Source: Marispirochaeta aestuarii
Lineage (GTDB): Bacteria; Spirochaetota; Spirochaetia; JC444; Marispirochaetaceae
Assembly: GCF_002087085.1 (NCBI RefSeq)
Contig: NZ_MWQY01000011.1
Span: 116,302 to 180,301 of the forward strand
Length of the DNA stretch: 64,000 nucleotides
Direction: 5' to 3'
Under the pieces are notes generated by a model. The model did not search any database. It saw only the letters and a program-made list of their open reading frames with translations, and was not told where the DNA came from. Shown one piece after another: positions 26,789 through 36,688 of this stretch (its first letter is position 1; each line of letters opens with the position of its first letter). A program made the position numbers and the translations under genes.

Positions 26789-28885
26789 ATGAGCATTGAT
26801 ATTACCAAACTGAGGAATATCGGTATCAGCGCCCATATCGACTCCGGAAAAACCACCTTATCCGAACGTATATTGTTTTTTTGTAAGAGAATTCATGCGA
26901 TACATGAGGTACGGGGCAAAGACGGTGTCGGGGCGACAATGGATTCCATGGAACTGGAACGGGAGCGGGGGATTACAATCGCTTCCGCAGCCACCAATGT
27001 AAAATGGAAGGACACCCAGATTAACGTCATTGATACTCCTGGTCACGTTGACTTTACTATTGAAGTCGAGCGGGCTCTGCGGGTTCTGGACGGAGCGATT
27101 CTTGTTCTCTGTTCCGTCGGTGGTGTTCAGTCCCAGTCGATAACTGTAGACCGGCAGATGAAGCGCTACAATGTACCCAGGATAGCCTTTGTCAACAAGT
27201 GTGATCGTACCGGGGCCAACCCTTTCAAGGTGCGGGATCAGCTTGAGACCAAACTGGGACATAACGCGATTATGATGCAGATCCCCATCGGGCTGGAAGA
27301 CAAGCACCAGGGGGTTGTGGACCTGATCACCATGAAAGCCATCTATTTTGAAGGCGATGACGGTACCGAGATTGTGGAACGTGAAATCCCCGCGGAACTG
27401 CTTGAACAGGCAGAGGAGCGGCGGGAGATCATGCTGGATGCGGTTTCCATGTTTTCCGAGGAGCTCATGGAAGCCATGCTGGAAGAGCAGGTTACCGAAG
27501 AGCTTATCTATGATGCCGTCCGACAGGGAACTCTCTCTCTGGAGCTCACCCCTGTATTCCTGGGATCGGCTTATAGAAACAAGGGCATTCAGCCTCTGCT
27601 TGACGCTGTTCTCAAGTATTTGCCTGATCCTACGGAAGTGCAGAATAAGGCCCTGGATCTGGACAATAATGAGGAGGAGGTGCTGCTCAAGGCCGATGAT
27701 GCTGCTCCTCCGGTTGCCCTTGCCTTCAAGCTTGAGGACGGCCAGTATGGTCAGCTTACCTATATTCGCATATACCAGGGAATGATCAAGAAAGGGATCG
27801 AACTCTATAACGTGCGGAACCGTAAGAAGTTCAAGGTTGGCCGGCTTATCAAGATGCATGCAGATCACATGGAGGATATTACTGAGGCACACTGCGGCGA
27901 TATTGCTGCTCTGTTCGGTGTTGACTGTGCTTCGGGGGATACTTTCTGCCAGTCTGACCTGAACTATTCCATGACATCAATGTATGTACCGAACCCGGTA
28001 ATTACTCTCGCAATCCGGCCCAAGGACAAGAAGGCTGCGGATAACATGGCCAAGGCTCTGAACCGCTTTACCAAGGAAGACCCTACCTTCCGGACCTATG
28101 TTGATCCCGAATCAAATGAGACTATAATTCAAGGTATGGGTGAGCTGCACCTCGACGTCTACATCGAGCGCATGAAGCGGGAATACAAGGCAGAAGTCGA
28201 CACCGGTGCTCCCCAGGTAGCCTACCGCGAGGCAATCAGTCAGCGGGCGGATTTCAACTACACTCACAAGAAACAGACCGGTGGTTCCGGTCAGTATGGT
28301 AAGGTCATTGGTTACATGGAGCCCCTTGAAGAAGGCGAGGGTAACTACGTATTCGAGAACAAGGTAAAGGGTGGAAACATCCCTACCGAGTATATTCCAG
28401 CCTGCGACAAGGGTTTTCAGACTGCCATAGAGAAGGGAACCCTGATCGGATTTCCCATTGTCGGTACCAAGATGGTTCTTGAGGACGGACAGTCTCACGC
28501 AGTCGACTCCTCGGATATGGCCTTCCAGGCTGCCGCGCTTGGTGCTTTCAGGGAAGCCTACAATAAAGCAAAACCCGTTATCCTGGAACCGATAATGAAG
28601 GTTTCGGTTGAAGGACCTTCTGAATTCCAGGGAAATATTTTCGGTTCGGTTAATCAGCGACGGGGTATAATAGTGGCATCCGTTGAAGATGGTAATTTCT
28701 GCCGGGTTGAGGCTGAGGTGCCATTGAGCGAGATGTTCGGTTACTCAACAATTCTGCGATCCCTGACCCAGGGGAAGGCGGAATATACCATGGAGTTTGA
28801 AAAATACGGGCGTCTGCCGGCGAGTCTTGCGGAAGAACTGAAGAAAGAGTTCGAAGAAAAAAAGAAGAAAGATGCTGGAAAATAA
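26789..28885 (+). CDS. fusA: Translation elongation factor G, spirochaetal/mitochondrial EF-G1 type
   Basis: 698-aa GTPase that moves tRNA and mRNA through the ribosome. G motifs: AHIDSGKTT (P-loop), RGITIASAA (switch I), DTPGHVDF (switch II) and NKCD. The extended G-domain text [26 protein letters not shown] is like mitochondrial EF-G1, as in the spdEFG1 group of spirochaetes, rather than the E. coli-type EF-G. Domains II to V are all present and the C-terminus is basic (KKKKDAGK). Spirochaetes usually have a second EF-G elsewhere. It is followed after 11 bases by the P-loop gene. Confidence 0.95.
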   Translation: MSIDITKLRNIGISAHIDSGKTTLSERILFFCKRIHAIHEVRGKDGVGATMDSMELERERGITIASAATNVKWKDTQINVIDTPGHVDFTIEVERALRVLDGAILVLCSVGGVQSQSITVDRQMKRYNVPRIAFVNKCDRTGANPFKVRDQLETKLGHNAIMMQIPIGLEDKHQGVVDLITMKAIYFEGDDGTEIVEREIPAELLEQAEERREIMLDAVSMFSEELMEAMLEEQVTEELIYDAVRQGTLSLELTPVFLGSAYRNKGIQPLLDAVLKYLPDPTEVQNKALDLDNNEEEVLLKADDAAPPVALAFKLEDGQYGQLTYIRIYQGMIKKGIELYNVRNRKKFKVGRLIKMHADHMEDITEAHCGDIAALFGVDCASGDTFCQSDLNYSMTSMYVPNPVITLAIRPKDKKAADNMAKALNRFTKEDPTFRTYVDPESNETIIQGMGELHLDVYIERMKREYKAEVDTGAPQVAYREAISQRADFNYTHKKQTGGSGQYGKVIGYMEPLEEGEGNYVFENKVKGGNIPTEYIPACDKGFQTAIEKGTLIGFPIVGTKMVLEDGQSHAVDSSDMAFQAAALGAFREAYNKAKPVILEPIMKVSVEGPSEFQGNIFGSVNQRRGIIVASVEDGNFCRVEAEVPLSEMFGYSTILRSLTQGKAEYTMEFEKYGRLPASLAEELKKEFEEKKKKDAGK

Positions 28886-28896
28886 GGGGGTAGGGA

Positions 28897-29601
28897 ATGG
28901 TTAAATCTGAACTGATAAAGCGCAGCCCGCTCAGGGTCTTCGAGAAATCGATCAATGGCGGGCTCGGCAAAGGAAATCTGGGCGTTCTTGCCTCTCGAAA
29001 GGGGGTCGGTAAGACTGCCTGTCTGGTCCATCTGGCAACCGACCAGCTTTTTAACGACAAGCATGTTATACATGTTTCTTTTTCCTCCCGGGTTGATCAC
29101 ATTGTCAGCTGGTATGAGGATATATTTAAAGAGATTGCAAAGATGAGGGACCTGGAGAATGCAGTCTCCGTTCACGACGAAATAGTCAAGAACCGGGTTA
29201 TCATGAATTTTAACCAGAAGGGAATCAGTATCGATCAGATCCTGCGGAGTATAAGCGCACTGATTACCGACGGGAATTTCGCCGCGGATCAGGTACTCTT
29301 TGACGGTTACGATTTTGAAGATGCCACTCTAGAGGACTTGGCCAAGCTTAAAGCTTTCGCACAGGATCATCAGCTTGGAATCTGGTTCAGCGCTTCTCTG
29401 AAGTCGGAAGAACCCTGTTTTGACGATGAGGGATTTCCGGTAGAGCTTAAGGCTTTTGCCGAGAGTCTGGATGTAATCATCACCCTCGCCTACGCGGGGG
29501 ATAATGTGAAACTCCGGGCCGTCAAGGATCAGAAGAACACCGAACTGATCAATATGCATCTGATGCTGGATCCCAAGACCATGCTGATTGCCAGGGAATA
29601 G
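28897..29601 (+). CDS. Unrecognised P-loop protein, RecA/DnaB-like fold
   Basis: 234-aa cytoplasmic protein. Residues about 23-50 (NLGVLASRKGVGKTACLVHLA) hold a Walker A of the RecA/DnaB type, and VLFDGYDF is a likely Walker B. The rest is alpha/beta with no further known motif. It has its own Shine-Dalgarno (GGGGGTAGGGA), sits 11 bases after the EF-G gene and ends just before a terminator, so it is probably co-transcribed with EF-G. I do not know its function. Confidence 0.75.
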   Translation: MVKSELIKRSPLRVFEKSINGGLGKGNLGVLASRKGVGKTACLVHLATDQLFNDKHVIHVSFSSRVDHIVSWYEDIFKEIAKMRDLENAVSVHDEIVKNRVIMNFNQKGISIDQILRSISALITDGNFAADQVLFDGYDFEDATLEDLAKLKAFAQDHQLGIWFSASLKSEEPCFDDEGFPVELKAFAESLDVIITLAYAGDNVKLRAVKDQKNTELINMHLMLDPKTMLIARE

Positions 29602-29628
29602 CCCCCTTCGCTGTCTATATGCAAATCC

Positions 29629-29662
29629 GGCCGCTGAGTTACGTACTTGGCGGCCTTTTTTT
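29629..29662 (+). terminator. Rho-independent terminator after the EF-G operon
   Basis: GGCCGC at 29629 pairs with GCGGCC at 29650-29655 across a 15-base loop, followed by seven T. It closes the transcript of the EF-G and P-loop genes, just before the convergent nth gene. Confidence 0.75.
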
Positions 29663-29673
29663 ATAGGTAGCCC

Positions 29674-30327
29674 CTATCTATGCCTGCTTACCCCGATTCT
29701 GCTGCACCAGTTGGAAATCGGGCAGCGACTGCACCAGGGACTTACGGGGGTGCATGTATCCTTGCCGAAGGCAACCAGCAGGGTGTTTATTTCGATCCAG
29801 AATTCTTCGGGGAGGATCTGCATAAGAGCATCCTCGGTCTGTTCCGGATTCGAGGTGCTGATCCATCCGGCACGGTTTGGAATCCGGTGTACATGGGTGT
29901 CGACGCAGATTGAGGGGATTCCGAAGGCCAGGCCGAGAGTCAGGTTGGCGGTTTTTCTGCCAACCCCCGGCAGGGTCAGAAGGTCAGTAAGCCGGGAAGG
30001 GACTTTTCCGTCATGTGCTTCGAGGAGAATTCCGGAAATCTTGAGGATTGTGTCGGCCTTGGTTCGGTAGAATCCGGCGGGATAGATGAGATCAGCGACG
30101 GCGGGAGAGGAGAGCCTGAGCATGGCAGACGGGGTGTCGGCGGCGGAGAAGAGCCGTTCGGACGCACTGATGGTCACCTCATCCCTGGTCCGCAGGCTGA
30201 TAATGGTTGATATCAGGACCCGGTATGGATCGGGACCGTCCCCGGCTATTTTCGTCACTGATGGAACTTCGGTCGCACCTGTGGCCCGCCTGAGGACTGA
30301 TATGATCTGTTTCCATGGTAGCTTCAT
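29674..30327 (-). CDS. nth: Endonuclease III
   Basis: 217-aa bifunctional DNA glycosylase/AP lyase that removes oxidised pyrimidines. The helix-hairpin-helix LPGVGRKTAN gives catalytic Lys125, and VDTHVHR gives Asp143. The iron-sulfur cluster ligands Cys192, Cys199, Cys202 and Cys208 have the correct C-x6-C-x2-C-x5-C spacing. The start overlaps the end of ispF by four bases, so it is the last gene of the carD-ispD-ispF-nth run. Confidence 0.95.
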   Translation of the reverse strand: MKLPWKQIISVLRRATGATEVPSVTKIAGDGPDPYRVLISTIISLRTRDEVTISASERLFSAADTPSAMLRLSSPAVADLIYPAGFYRTKADTILKISGILLEAHDGKVPSRLTDLLTLPGVGRKTANLTLGLAFGIPSICVDTHVHRIPNRAGWISTSNPEQTEDALMQILPEEFWIEINTLLVAFGKDTCTPVSPWCSRCPISNWCSRIGVSRHR

Positions 30328-30797
30328 CGGCGCAGCAGAAGCACAACAGCATGGACGGCCACAGCCCGGCTTTCTCCCACCGCATCGACGCTTTCGTTGG
30401 TTTTTGCCTTGATGCTGACACTGGCCTCTTCTACCCTCAAATCTGCGGACAGGCGGCGCCGTATCTCCTGGATGTGTTCTCTGAGTTTCGGTTTTTCGAG
30501 GATCACCGTTGCGTCGACATTGCCGATCCTGTAACCGGCTTCATGTATAAGCTTCATTGTTTCCACCAGAAGCTCGCGGCTGTCGATGTCTTTATATGCC
30601 GGATCTGAAGGAGGAAAATGGCTCCCGATGTCGCCCAGGGCTGCGGCCCCCAGGAGGGCGTCTATCAGGGCGTGCAGAAGTACATCGCCGTCGGAGTGGC
30701 CGTCTTCACCGAAAGGGGCCGGAATGTGGACGCCTCCCAGAAGAAGCCGGCGCTCCGGAACCAGCCTGTGCAGATCGTAGCCCATACCGATTCTCAT
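30324..30797 (-). CDS. ispF: 2-C-methyl-D-erythritol 2,4-cyclodiphosphate synthase
   Basis: 157-aa non-mevalonate pathway enzyme that cyclises CDP-ME-2-phosphate to MECDP. Zinc ligands are Asp8 and His10 in GYDLHRL and His42 in HALIDALLGA. The GDIGSHFPPSDP loop and the C-terminal SIKAKTNESVDAVG are typical. It overlaps ispD by four bases, matching the common ispDF pair in which the two proteins remain separate polypeptides here. Confidence 0.96.
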   Translation of the reverse strand: MRIGMGYDLHRLVPERRLLLGGVHIPAPFGEDGHSDGDVLLHALIDALLGAAALGDIGSHFPPSDPAYKDIDSRELLVETMKLIHEAGYRIGNVDATVILEKPKLREHIQEIRRRLSADLRVEEASVSIKAKTNESVDAVGESRAVAVHAVVLLLRR

Positions 30798-31456
30798 GGC
30801 GCAAGGTCCTCCTGATAGGTTATCTTTCTGTTCCTCTCATCTCCGGGGATTGTCGCCACCGCACCTATATACCGGCCGTATATTTCGGTATCGTCGATGT
30901 AGAAGCCTCCGTCTTCGGCAGCCTTGATATGGGCTTCGAGAATGTCGCGATATACAAATCCCTGGGGTGTCTGAATGCGGAAGCTAGTTTCTCTGGAGAG
31001 ATGATCGATGATGAATCCGTCCCGGGACAGTATCTTCATGGCATCCACCGATGGGACAGCCGGCGCGCAGCCCCCGGCTTCCATGGCCCTGCGGGCTACC
31101 TCTTCCGCGATTTCCGGGGTACACCAGGGACGGGCCCCGTCGTGTATCAGGACCACATCGGGATCATACCCTGACAGGGCTTTGAGCCCTGCGAGAACCG
31201 AAGCCTGGCGGGTCTCTCCACCGGAGACAAAGATTACCTCCCGGGATCGGGGAAAATCCCGAAGGGCATACTCAGCCTCTTCTTTGCCGTTTTCCGGGAT
31301 GGTTACAACGAGATAGCTGAAAATTTCCGGATCGACGAAGGAGCTCAGAGCGCTGGAAAGCACAGTTCCCGCCCCGAGGGGCAGGTATTCCTTTTTCATG
31401 CTGCCGCCAAAACGCTGACTTGAGCCTGCGGCGGTAATCAGAGCAGCGGCACGCAT
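30794..31456 (-). CDS. ispD: 2-C-methyl-D-erythritol 4-phosphate cytidylyltransferase
   Basis: 220-aa enzyme that transfers CMP onto MEP. The CTP-binding loop ALITAAGSSQRFGG and Lys of the MKKEYLPL segment are at the N-terminus; VLIHDGARPWC and VPSVDAMK follow. It lies nine bases after carD and overlaps ispF by four, so isoprenoid precursor synthesis is coupled to the CarD transcript. The presence of ispD and ispF suggests the MEP route in this organism. Confidence 0.95.
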   Translation of the reverse strand: MRAAALITAAGSSQRFGGSMKKEYLPLGAGTVLSSALSSFVDPEIFSYLVVTIPENGKEEAEYALRDFPRSREVIFVSGGETRQASVLAGLKALSGYDPDVVLIHDGARPWCTPEIAEEVARRAMEAGGCAPAVPSVDAMKILSRDGFIIDHLSRETSFRIQTPQGFVYRDILEAHIKAAEDGGFYIDDTEIYGRYIGAVATIPGDERNRKITYQEDLAP

Positions 31457-31465
31457 GGGAGGTGC

Positions 31466-31984
31466 TTATTCCTGGGATTCGAGCTTTGAAAAGATAAGGT
31501 TTTCGACCTCTTCCTTCTCTTTTCCGAGGGAGTAGGAGATCTCGTCTACCAGCAGCTTGAGGGCGCTGTCAAAAAGCTTGCGCTCCAGAATCGGGAGCTC
31601 CTTAATTTTGCTTCGATGGTAGAGGGTCCGGACAACCGTTGCGATATCCATAACGCTGCCGCTTTTCAGGAGGTCCAGGTTCATCTGGTAGCGCATTTTC
31701 CAGTCCGCTGTTATGGGTTCGTGATCTTCCGAGATCAGCTTCAGTGCCTTGTTCGATTCGGCCTTGGAGACAATAGCCCGTATTCCAAGTTCATCCGCCT
31801 TGTCCACGGGGATCATAACGGTCATATCCGACACTTCAAGATAGACTATGTAGTAGAGCAGCTTCTTGCCCTTGAAATCCTTCTCTTCGATGGCGGTAAT
31901 TTTACCGACACCCTGCAAAGGATACACAACTTCCTGGTTGACCTTATATTGAGTCGAGGTGTTACCCTGTACGGCTGATTCCAT
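31466..31984 (-). CDS. carD: CarD family transcriptional regulator
   Basis: 172-aa cytoplasmic regulator. The N-terminal Tudor-like RNA-polymerase interaction domain reads YKVNQEVVYPLQGVGKITAI and continues to about residue 65. The helical C-terminal DNA-binding domain (SGSVMDIATVVRTLYHRSK) follows. In spirochaetes and mycobacteria CarD stabilises open promoter complexes. The ATG at 31984 is preferred over the one 36 bases upstream, because a near-consensus promoter overlaps that longer start and would give an mRNA beginning at or next to the 31984 ATG. It heads the ispD-ispF-nth run. Confidence 0.93.
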   Translation of the reverse strand: MESAVQGNTSTQYKVNQEVVYPLQGVGKITAIEEKDFKGKKLLYYIVYLEVSDMTVMIPVDKADELGIRAIVSKAESNKALKLISEDHEPITADWKMRYQMNLDLLKSGSVMDIATVVRTLYHRSKIKELPILERKLFDSALKLLVDEISYSLGKEKEEVENLIFSKLESQE

Positions 31985-31991
31985 AACGGTT

Positions 31992-32020
31992 AGTATACAA
32001 AAAATCACCATGGGAGTCAA
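31992..32020 (-). promoter_or_regulatory. Near-consensus promoter of carD, placed for a leaderless mRNA
   Basis: On the minus strand TTGACT, 17 bases, TATACT; both hexamers match consensus at five of six positions. The last base of the -10 is seven bases from the carD ATG, so transcription should start at or beside the A of the start codon. No Shine-Dalgarno is present. Confidence 0.6.
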
Positions 32021-32106
32021 AGGGCAGGGCCCTTGGGCGGGTGATCCGGTATAGTCCCGGTTTTTCCCGTTTTTTGACTTCTGAACCCGGCCGCAAGGAG
32101 GTTTCT

Positions 32107-33474
32107 ATGAAAAAATACGACATCATACTCATCGGTACCGGACAGGCTACAGGTACGATTCTTCCCGGACTCCTGGATGCCGGCAAACGCATCGCGGTTA
32201 TCGAGAGGGACCGCGTCGGAGGATCCTGTGTAAACTGGGGGTGTACTCCGACCAAAACCCTGGTGGCAAGCGCCAGGGCCGCGCGCATGGTTCAGCGGGC
32301 CGGGGAGTTTGGAATCGAAACAGGACCCGGCGTCACGGATTTCTCCAGGGTCATGGAAAGGGTCAATTCAATACGGAATGAAGCCAGTACCGGTTTTCAG
32401 AAATGGCTTGAAGAGGTGACGGATTTTTATCCCTTTTCCGGAAGTTTCGTCGATGAACATACGGTTAAAGCGGGGGATGAGCTGATACAGGCTGAGACGA
32501 TTATCATTCACACCGGTGCTGCGGCACGTATTCCTCAGCTGCCGGGTATCGAATCTGTTCCCTGGCTGGATAACAAAAGAATCCTGGATCTCACAGAGCT
32601 TCCGGATCACCTCCTTGTCATCGGCGGTTCCTATATTGGTCTTGAGTTCGGTCAGGCCTTTCGACGCTTCGGCAGCAGGGTCACGGTTTTTGAACACGGG
32701 GAGAGACTTATTTTCCGCGAGGATCCGGATATCAGTACCCTGGCAAAGGAGCTGCTGGCTGATGAGGGAGTGGAATTTCATCTGAAAAGCGAGATTCTGT
32801 CCCTTTCATCCGGAGACGAAAGCATCGTACTGCACTACAAGCAGGGGGAAAGTGAAAAGACCGTGGAAGGAAGCCATCTCCTTGTGGCAGCCGGACGGGC
32901 TCCCGCTGTTACCGGTCTCAATCTTGGCGCGGCGGGCGTCGAAACGGATGATAAAGGCTATATCCGGGTCGATGATTACGGCCGCACCGCTCAAAAACAT
33001 ATCTACGCACTGGGGGATGTAAACGGCAGGGGAGCCTTTACCCACACCTCCGTGAACGACGGACAGGTTTTCCTGGACCACTATCTGCGCGGCGGCGGGC
33101 GGAAAATCAGCGATCGGGTCCCGGTTTATGCCATGTACATCGATCCGCCCCTGGCCAGGGTCGGCCTTAACAGGAGGGCTGCGGAGCACCGCGGGCTTGA
33201 GTATCTCACGGCGGAAATGCCCATGAGTTCCGTCAGCAGGGCAAAGGAGAAGAGCGAAACCGGCGGGATAATGCAGGTGCTTACCGAAGCCGGGAGCAGC
33301 ACAATCCTGGGGGCCACTCTCTTCGGAACAGGAGCTGATGAAGTTATTGCCCTGCTCGCCCTGGCAATGCAGGCGGGGATTCCCTATACAAAACTGCAGG
33401 AAACAGTCATACCTCATCCCACGGTAGCGGAGCTTGTACCTTTCCTGTTTAACAGTCTGGCAGAACCGGAATAA
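32107..33474 (+). CDS. FAD-dependent pyridine nucleotide-disulfide oxidoreductase (class I)
   Basis: 455-aa soluble flavoprotein of the lipoamide dehydrogenase/glutathione reductase/mercuric reductase group. The FAD loop is IILIGTGQATGTILPGL, the redox pair is Cys41 and Cys46 in GGSCVNWGCTPTK, the NAD(P) loop is LLVIGGSYIGLEFGQAF and the C-terminal active-site pair is HPTVAE. The start at 32107 has AAGGAGG; the longer frame begins in the carD promoter. There is no lipoyl carrier or partner gene nearby, so the electron acceptor is open. Confidence 0.9.
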   Translation: MKKYDIILIGTGQATGTILPGLLDAGKRIAVIERDRVGGSCVNWGCTPTKTLVASARAARMVQRAGEFGIETGPGVTDFSRVMERVNSIRNEASTGFQKWLEEVTDFYPFSGSFVDEHTVKAGDELIQAETIIIHTGAAARIPQLPGIESVPWLDNKRILDLTELPDHLLVIGGSYIGLEFGQAFRRFGSRVTVFEHGERLIFREDPDISTLAKELLADEGVEFHLKSEILSLSSGDESIVLHYKQGESEKTVEGSHLLVAAGRAPAVTGLNLGAAGVETDDKGYIRVDDYGRTAQKHIYALGDVNGRGAFTHTSVNDGQVFLDHYLRGGGRKISDRVPVYAMYIDPPLARVGLNRRAAEHRGLEYLTAEMPMSSVSRAKEKSETGGIMQVLTEAGSSTILGATLFGTGADEVIALLALAMQAGIPYTKLQETVIPHPTVAELVPFLFNSLAEPE

Positions 33475-33570
33475 GGGTGTCTCTATTCTGGCTGTCTTGA
33501 AGCACGGACGTATCTTGAAGTACCTTGATTAGCTGTGATAATTATCGAGAGCAAGGAGCACTAGAAAAGT

Positions 33571-35127
33571 ATGATTCACCGGCGTTCTGCAGGTATTCTT
33601 CTTCATCCAACTTCTCTGTCGGGGCCCTGGGGCATCGGGGATTTCGGGCAGGGAGCCTACCGCTTTGTTGATTTTCTGACCCGCTGCGGAATGAGTCTCT
33701 GGCAGATTCTGCCCCTGGGTCCCACGGGTTTCGGTAACAGTCCCTATGCCTCCATTTCCAGTTTTGCGGGCAATCCGATGCTGATAAGCCCCGATATCCT
33801 GCTGGAGGAAGGACTGCTGTCTCCCGGAGATCTTGAAGGAGTGCCGGATTTCCCCCTGGACCGGGTGGATTACAGCCTGGTGGTCCCCTGGAAGACCGAT
33901 CTGGTTCGCAGGGCTGCCGGCCGCTTCCTGTCCGGAGATGCCGGACCCCACAGAAAAGCCTTTGAGGATTTCTGCCGCGAGGAGTCCTGGTGGCTCGATG
34001 ATTACGCCCTCTACGCATCCCTGCAGGACCATTTTAAAAACCGAAGGCCCCGATCCTCAAGAAAGGGACCCCTGATAAACAGTCGCTGGGACAGGGATAT
34101 CGCACTCCGGGAACCGGAAGCCCTTGCCCGCTGGTCTGTAAAGCTTCGCGGGGAAACGGAGATAAGAAAGGTAATTCAGTTCCTTTTTTACCGCCAGTGG
34201 CGACGCCTTAAAAGTTATGCCGCCGAACAGGGAATTCGCTTTGTCGGAGATATACCGATTTTCGTTGCTCCCGATTCCGCGGATGTCTGGGCCTGGCGGG
34301 AATATTTCCAGATTGACGATGAAGGACGCCTGACGGCTCAGGCAGGGGTTCCTCCAGACTATTTCAGCGAGACAGGTCAGCTCTGGGGCAATCCGGTGTA
34401 CAACTGGGAGGCCCTGGGACGGGACCGCTACTCCTGGTGGATCCGACGCATTGAATATACCCTCAAGCAGGTCGACTGGGTCCGGATAGACCATTTTCGG
34501 GGCTTCGAAGCCTACTGGAACATTCCCGCCGATGCTGAGACGGCCGTGGACGGAAAATGGATTAAAGCCCCGGGCTTCGAGATGTTCCAGGAACTGAAGC
34601 GGTGCCTCGGCAGCCTGCCGATTATAGCCGAGGACCTGGGGGTCATAACCCCTGAGGTAATAAAGCTGCGACAGGACCTTGAATTTCCCGGGATGAGGGT
34701 CCTGCAGTTCGGCTTCGAGTTTGATCTCCAGCGGGGATTCAATGCGGATCACCACTTTCTGCCTCATAACTACGATACCAACACGGTTGTCTATACCGGG
34801 ACCCACGACAACGATACTACCGCCGGGTGGTACTGTTCCATGGACGGACGGATTCAGGATATCGTGCGCCGCTACCTTGCCAGGGATGACCACGATATTG
34901 TCTGGGACTTTATCCGTATGGCCCTGTCCTCCACCGCGGGCTTCGCGGTGGTCCCGTTTCAGGATCTGCTTTCCCTGGGTACGGAGTTCCGGATGAATAC
35001 GCCGTCCACAGTGGGACCGCAGAACTGGGCATACCGTCACCGCCCGGAGGACCTGAGCGACCTGATCTCTGCCCGGCTGAGGGAAATGAACAGCCTGTAC
35101 GGCCGCCTGCCGAAGAGGGAGCCTTAA
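33571..35127 (+). CDS. malQ: 4-alpha-glucanotransferase
   Basis: 518-aa GH77 amylomaltase that moves glucan segments between maltodextrins. Family marks are SLSGPWGIGDFG, LPLGPTGFGNSPYAS, VRIDHFRGFEAYW with the nucleophile Asp, IIAEDLGVITPEV with the acid/base Glu, and YTGTHDNDTT with the third Asp. Length is normal. It converges with the OppA-like gene and the two overlap by four bases. No glycogen or maltose genes are next to it. Confidence 0.96.
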   Translation: MIHRRSAGILLHPTSLSGPWGIGDFGQGAYRFVDFLTRCGMSLWQILPLGPTGFGNSPYASISSFAGNPMLISPDILLEEGLLSPGDLEGVPDFPLDRVDYSLVVPWKTDLVRRAAGRFLSGDAGPHRKAFEDFCREESWWLDDYALYASLQDHFKNRRPRSSRKGPLINSRWDRDIALREPEALARWSVKLRGETEIRKVIQFLFYRQWRRLKSYAAEQGIRFVGDIPIFVAPDSADVWAWREYFQIDDEGRLTAQAGVPPDYFSETGQLWGNPVYNWEALGRDRYSWWIRRIEYTLKQVDWVRIDHFRGFEAYWNIPADAETAVDGKWIKAPGFEMFQELKRCLGSLPIIAEDLGVITPEVIKLRQDLEFPGMRVLQFGFEFDLQRGFNADHHFLPHNYDTNTVVYTGTHDNDTTAGWYCSMDGRIQDIVRRYLARDDHDIVWDFIRMALSSTAGFAVVPFQDLLSLGTEFRMNTPSTVGPQNWAYRHRPEDLSDLISARLREMNSLYGRLPKREP

Positions 35128-36677
35128 TTTCCCCGTACGATCCTGGCGGGCAGAGGCGGCTTGGTGTAGCTCAGGTACTTGAAGGGATGAATATCCAGGG
35201 GATTGGGCAGCCATCCGCCGAGGACATCGGCGTGGACAAAGTTATAGGAAGGGGAGTGCTTGTAGGGGATTATTCCCCCTTCTTCGAGGATCAGCCCCTC
35301 GGCTTCGGCCATCCTGTTGTACCGCTCCCTGCCTGAGAGGGACATGGCCTCTTCGATCAGATTATCGTAATCGGGATTAGAATAGGATCCCTTGTTCAGG
35401 TTGGAGTCGCTGACCCACATCTGCAGAAAGGCCAGAGGGTCGGCATAGTCTCCGATCCAGCTCATCAGGCCGATGGTATAATCCCTGTTTTCAATGGAGT
35501 TATAGTAGTCTCCGTAGGGAACAAGGGTAAATTGTGCTTCCAGTCCCAACGTATCTCTCCAGGCTGTCGCCATGGCCGTTGCCAAATCCTGTACCTCCTG
35601 GCTTTCGGGGATCTTGAATACAGGACGCGGGAGACCCTGTCCTTCCGGAAAGCCCGCCTCCTTAAGCAGCTTCAGGGCCGTCTCCCGGTCCCTGCTGTTT
35701 ATTCCAGCAACTTCCGGATATCCGGAGATCTCGGGAACCGCCCGGAAGGTGGGTACGGCATAGCGTTCTTCGGTCCGAAGATCCTCCCAGGGAACGAGGA
35801 GAAGCAGCGCCCGCCGTACGCGCGGATCTGTCCAGGGATCCTCGTCGCAGACAAAGTAGAAATAGGTGGTGGCAAACTGGTGAAATACCTGCAGGGTGGA
35901 GGTGTCGTCCAGCTTGTCATAGAGGATATTCCCCGAAGCCCAGAGAACCTCCTTGGCGTTGAAAAGGTCCGTCAGATGCTGGTAGTCGTCACTCAGCAGA
36001 AATATAATCTCGTCGCTCCGAACGTTCCTGCGATCCCAGTAAAACTGGTTTTTCTTCAGGACATACTTCTCGGGGCTCCGTGAATAGAGCATGAACGGTC
36101 CGTTTCCGATCACCGAAGGGGCGTTTTCCCAGTCGGGATTCTCCCGGAAGGTGGAATGGACGGGTGAGAAACTGTGATGGCACAGGATCTTTAAAAAGTG
36201 GGATGCCGGATGGTTCAGGGTAACCTCCAGGACTCCTTCCTCCGGAACCGAGATTCCCACATCCTCCCGTTTGCCGGCTCCGGTACGGTACTCCCGGGCC
36301 CCTTTGATAATGTCCAGCAGGAAGGTGTATTCAGCCCTGTCCTCCGGGTTCAGATGGAGCAGCCAGGACTCCCTGAAGTCCTCGGCGGTAACCCGGTCTC
36401 CGTTCCAGTAATAGGCATCGGGGCGCAGATAGAAGCGGTATACCAGGCCGTCCTCGGAAACCTCGAAATTCCGGGCAACCCCCGGGACAGGCTCCAGGGT
36501 CAGGGGATGATAGGTGTACAGTCCCTCGTAAAGGGCTGTATAAAGCTGAGCCTCGGTGGCGGAATAGGAGTGGTGGGGATCCAGAGCGATCCGGGTTGAC
36601 CCGAAGCTTACGCTGACAGTCTCTGCGCTGAGTGCAAGGCCGACAAGGGCGAAAATCAGACTTATATATTTTTTCAT
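35124..36677 (-). CDS. Peptide-type ABC transporter substrate-binding protein (OppA-like)
   Basis: 517-aa periplasmic binding protein of the SBP_bac_5 family. The signal peptide (about 1-18, ending LALSAETV) lacks a lipobox cysteine, so it is probably soluble in the periplasm. Family motifs include YTALYEGLYTYHP, VEGLVYRFYLRPD-like text (FEVSEDGLVYRF) and WNGDRVTAEDFRESW. No permease or ATPase gene is adjacent, so it is an orphan. The open frame runs 94 codons further upstream over the receiver gene, but those residues are not protein-like. It follows the receiver gene after 11 bases. Confidence 0.9.
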   Translation of the reverse strand: MKKYISLIFALVGLALSAETVSVSFGSTRIALDPHHSYSATEAQLYTALYEGLYTYHPLTLEPVPGVARNFEVSEDGLVYRFYLRPDAYYWNGDRVTAEDFRESWLLHLNPEDRAEYTFLLDIIKGAREYRTGAGKREDVGISVPEEGVLEVTLNHPASHFLKILCHHSFSPVHSTFRENPDWENAPSVIGNGPFMLYSRSPEKYVLKKNQFYWDRRNVRSDEIIFLLSDDYQHLTDLFNAKEVLWASGNILYDKLDDTSTLQVFHQFATTYFYFVCDEDPWTDPRVRRALLLLVPWEDLRTEERYAVPTFRAVPEISGYPEVAGINSRDRETALKLLKEAGFPEGQGLPRPVFKIPESQEVQDLATAMATAWRDTLGLEAQFTLVPYGDYYNSIENRDYTIGLMSWIGDYADPLAFLQMWVSDSNLNKGSYSNPDYDNLIEEAMSLSGRERYNRMAEAEGLILEEGGIIPYKHSPSYNFVHADVLGGWLPNPLDIHPFKYLSYTKPPLPARIVRGN

Positions 36678-36688
36678 GTTCTCTCTTT

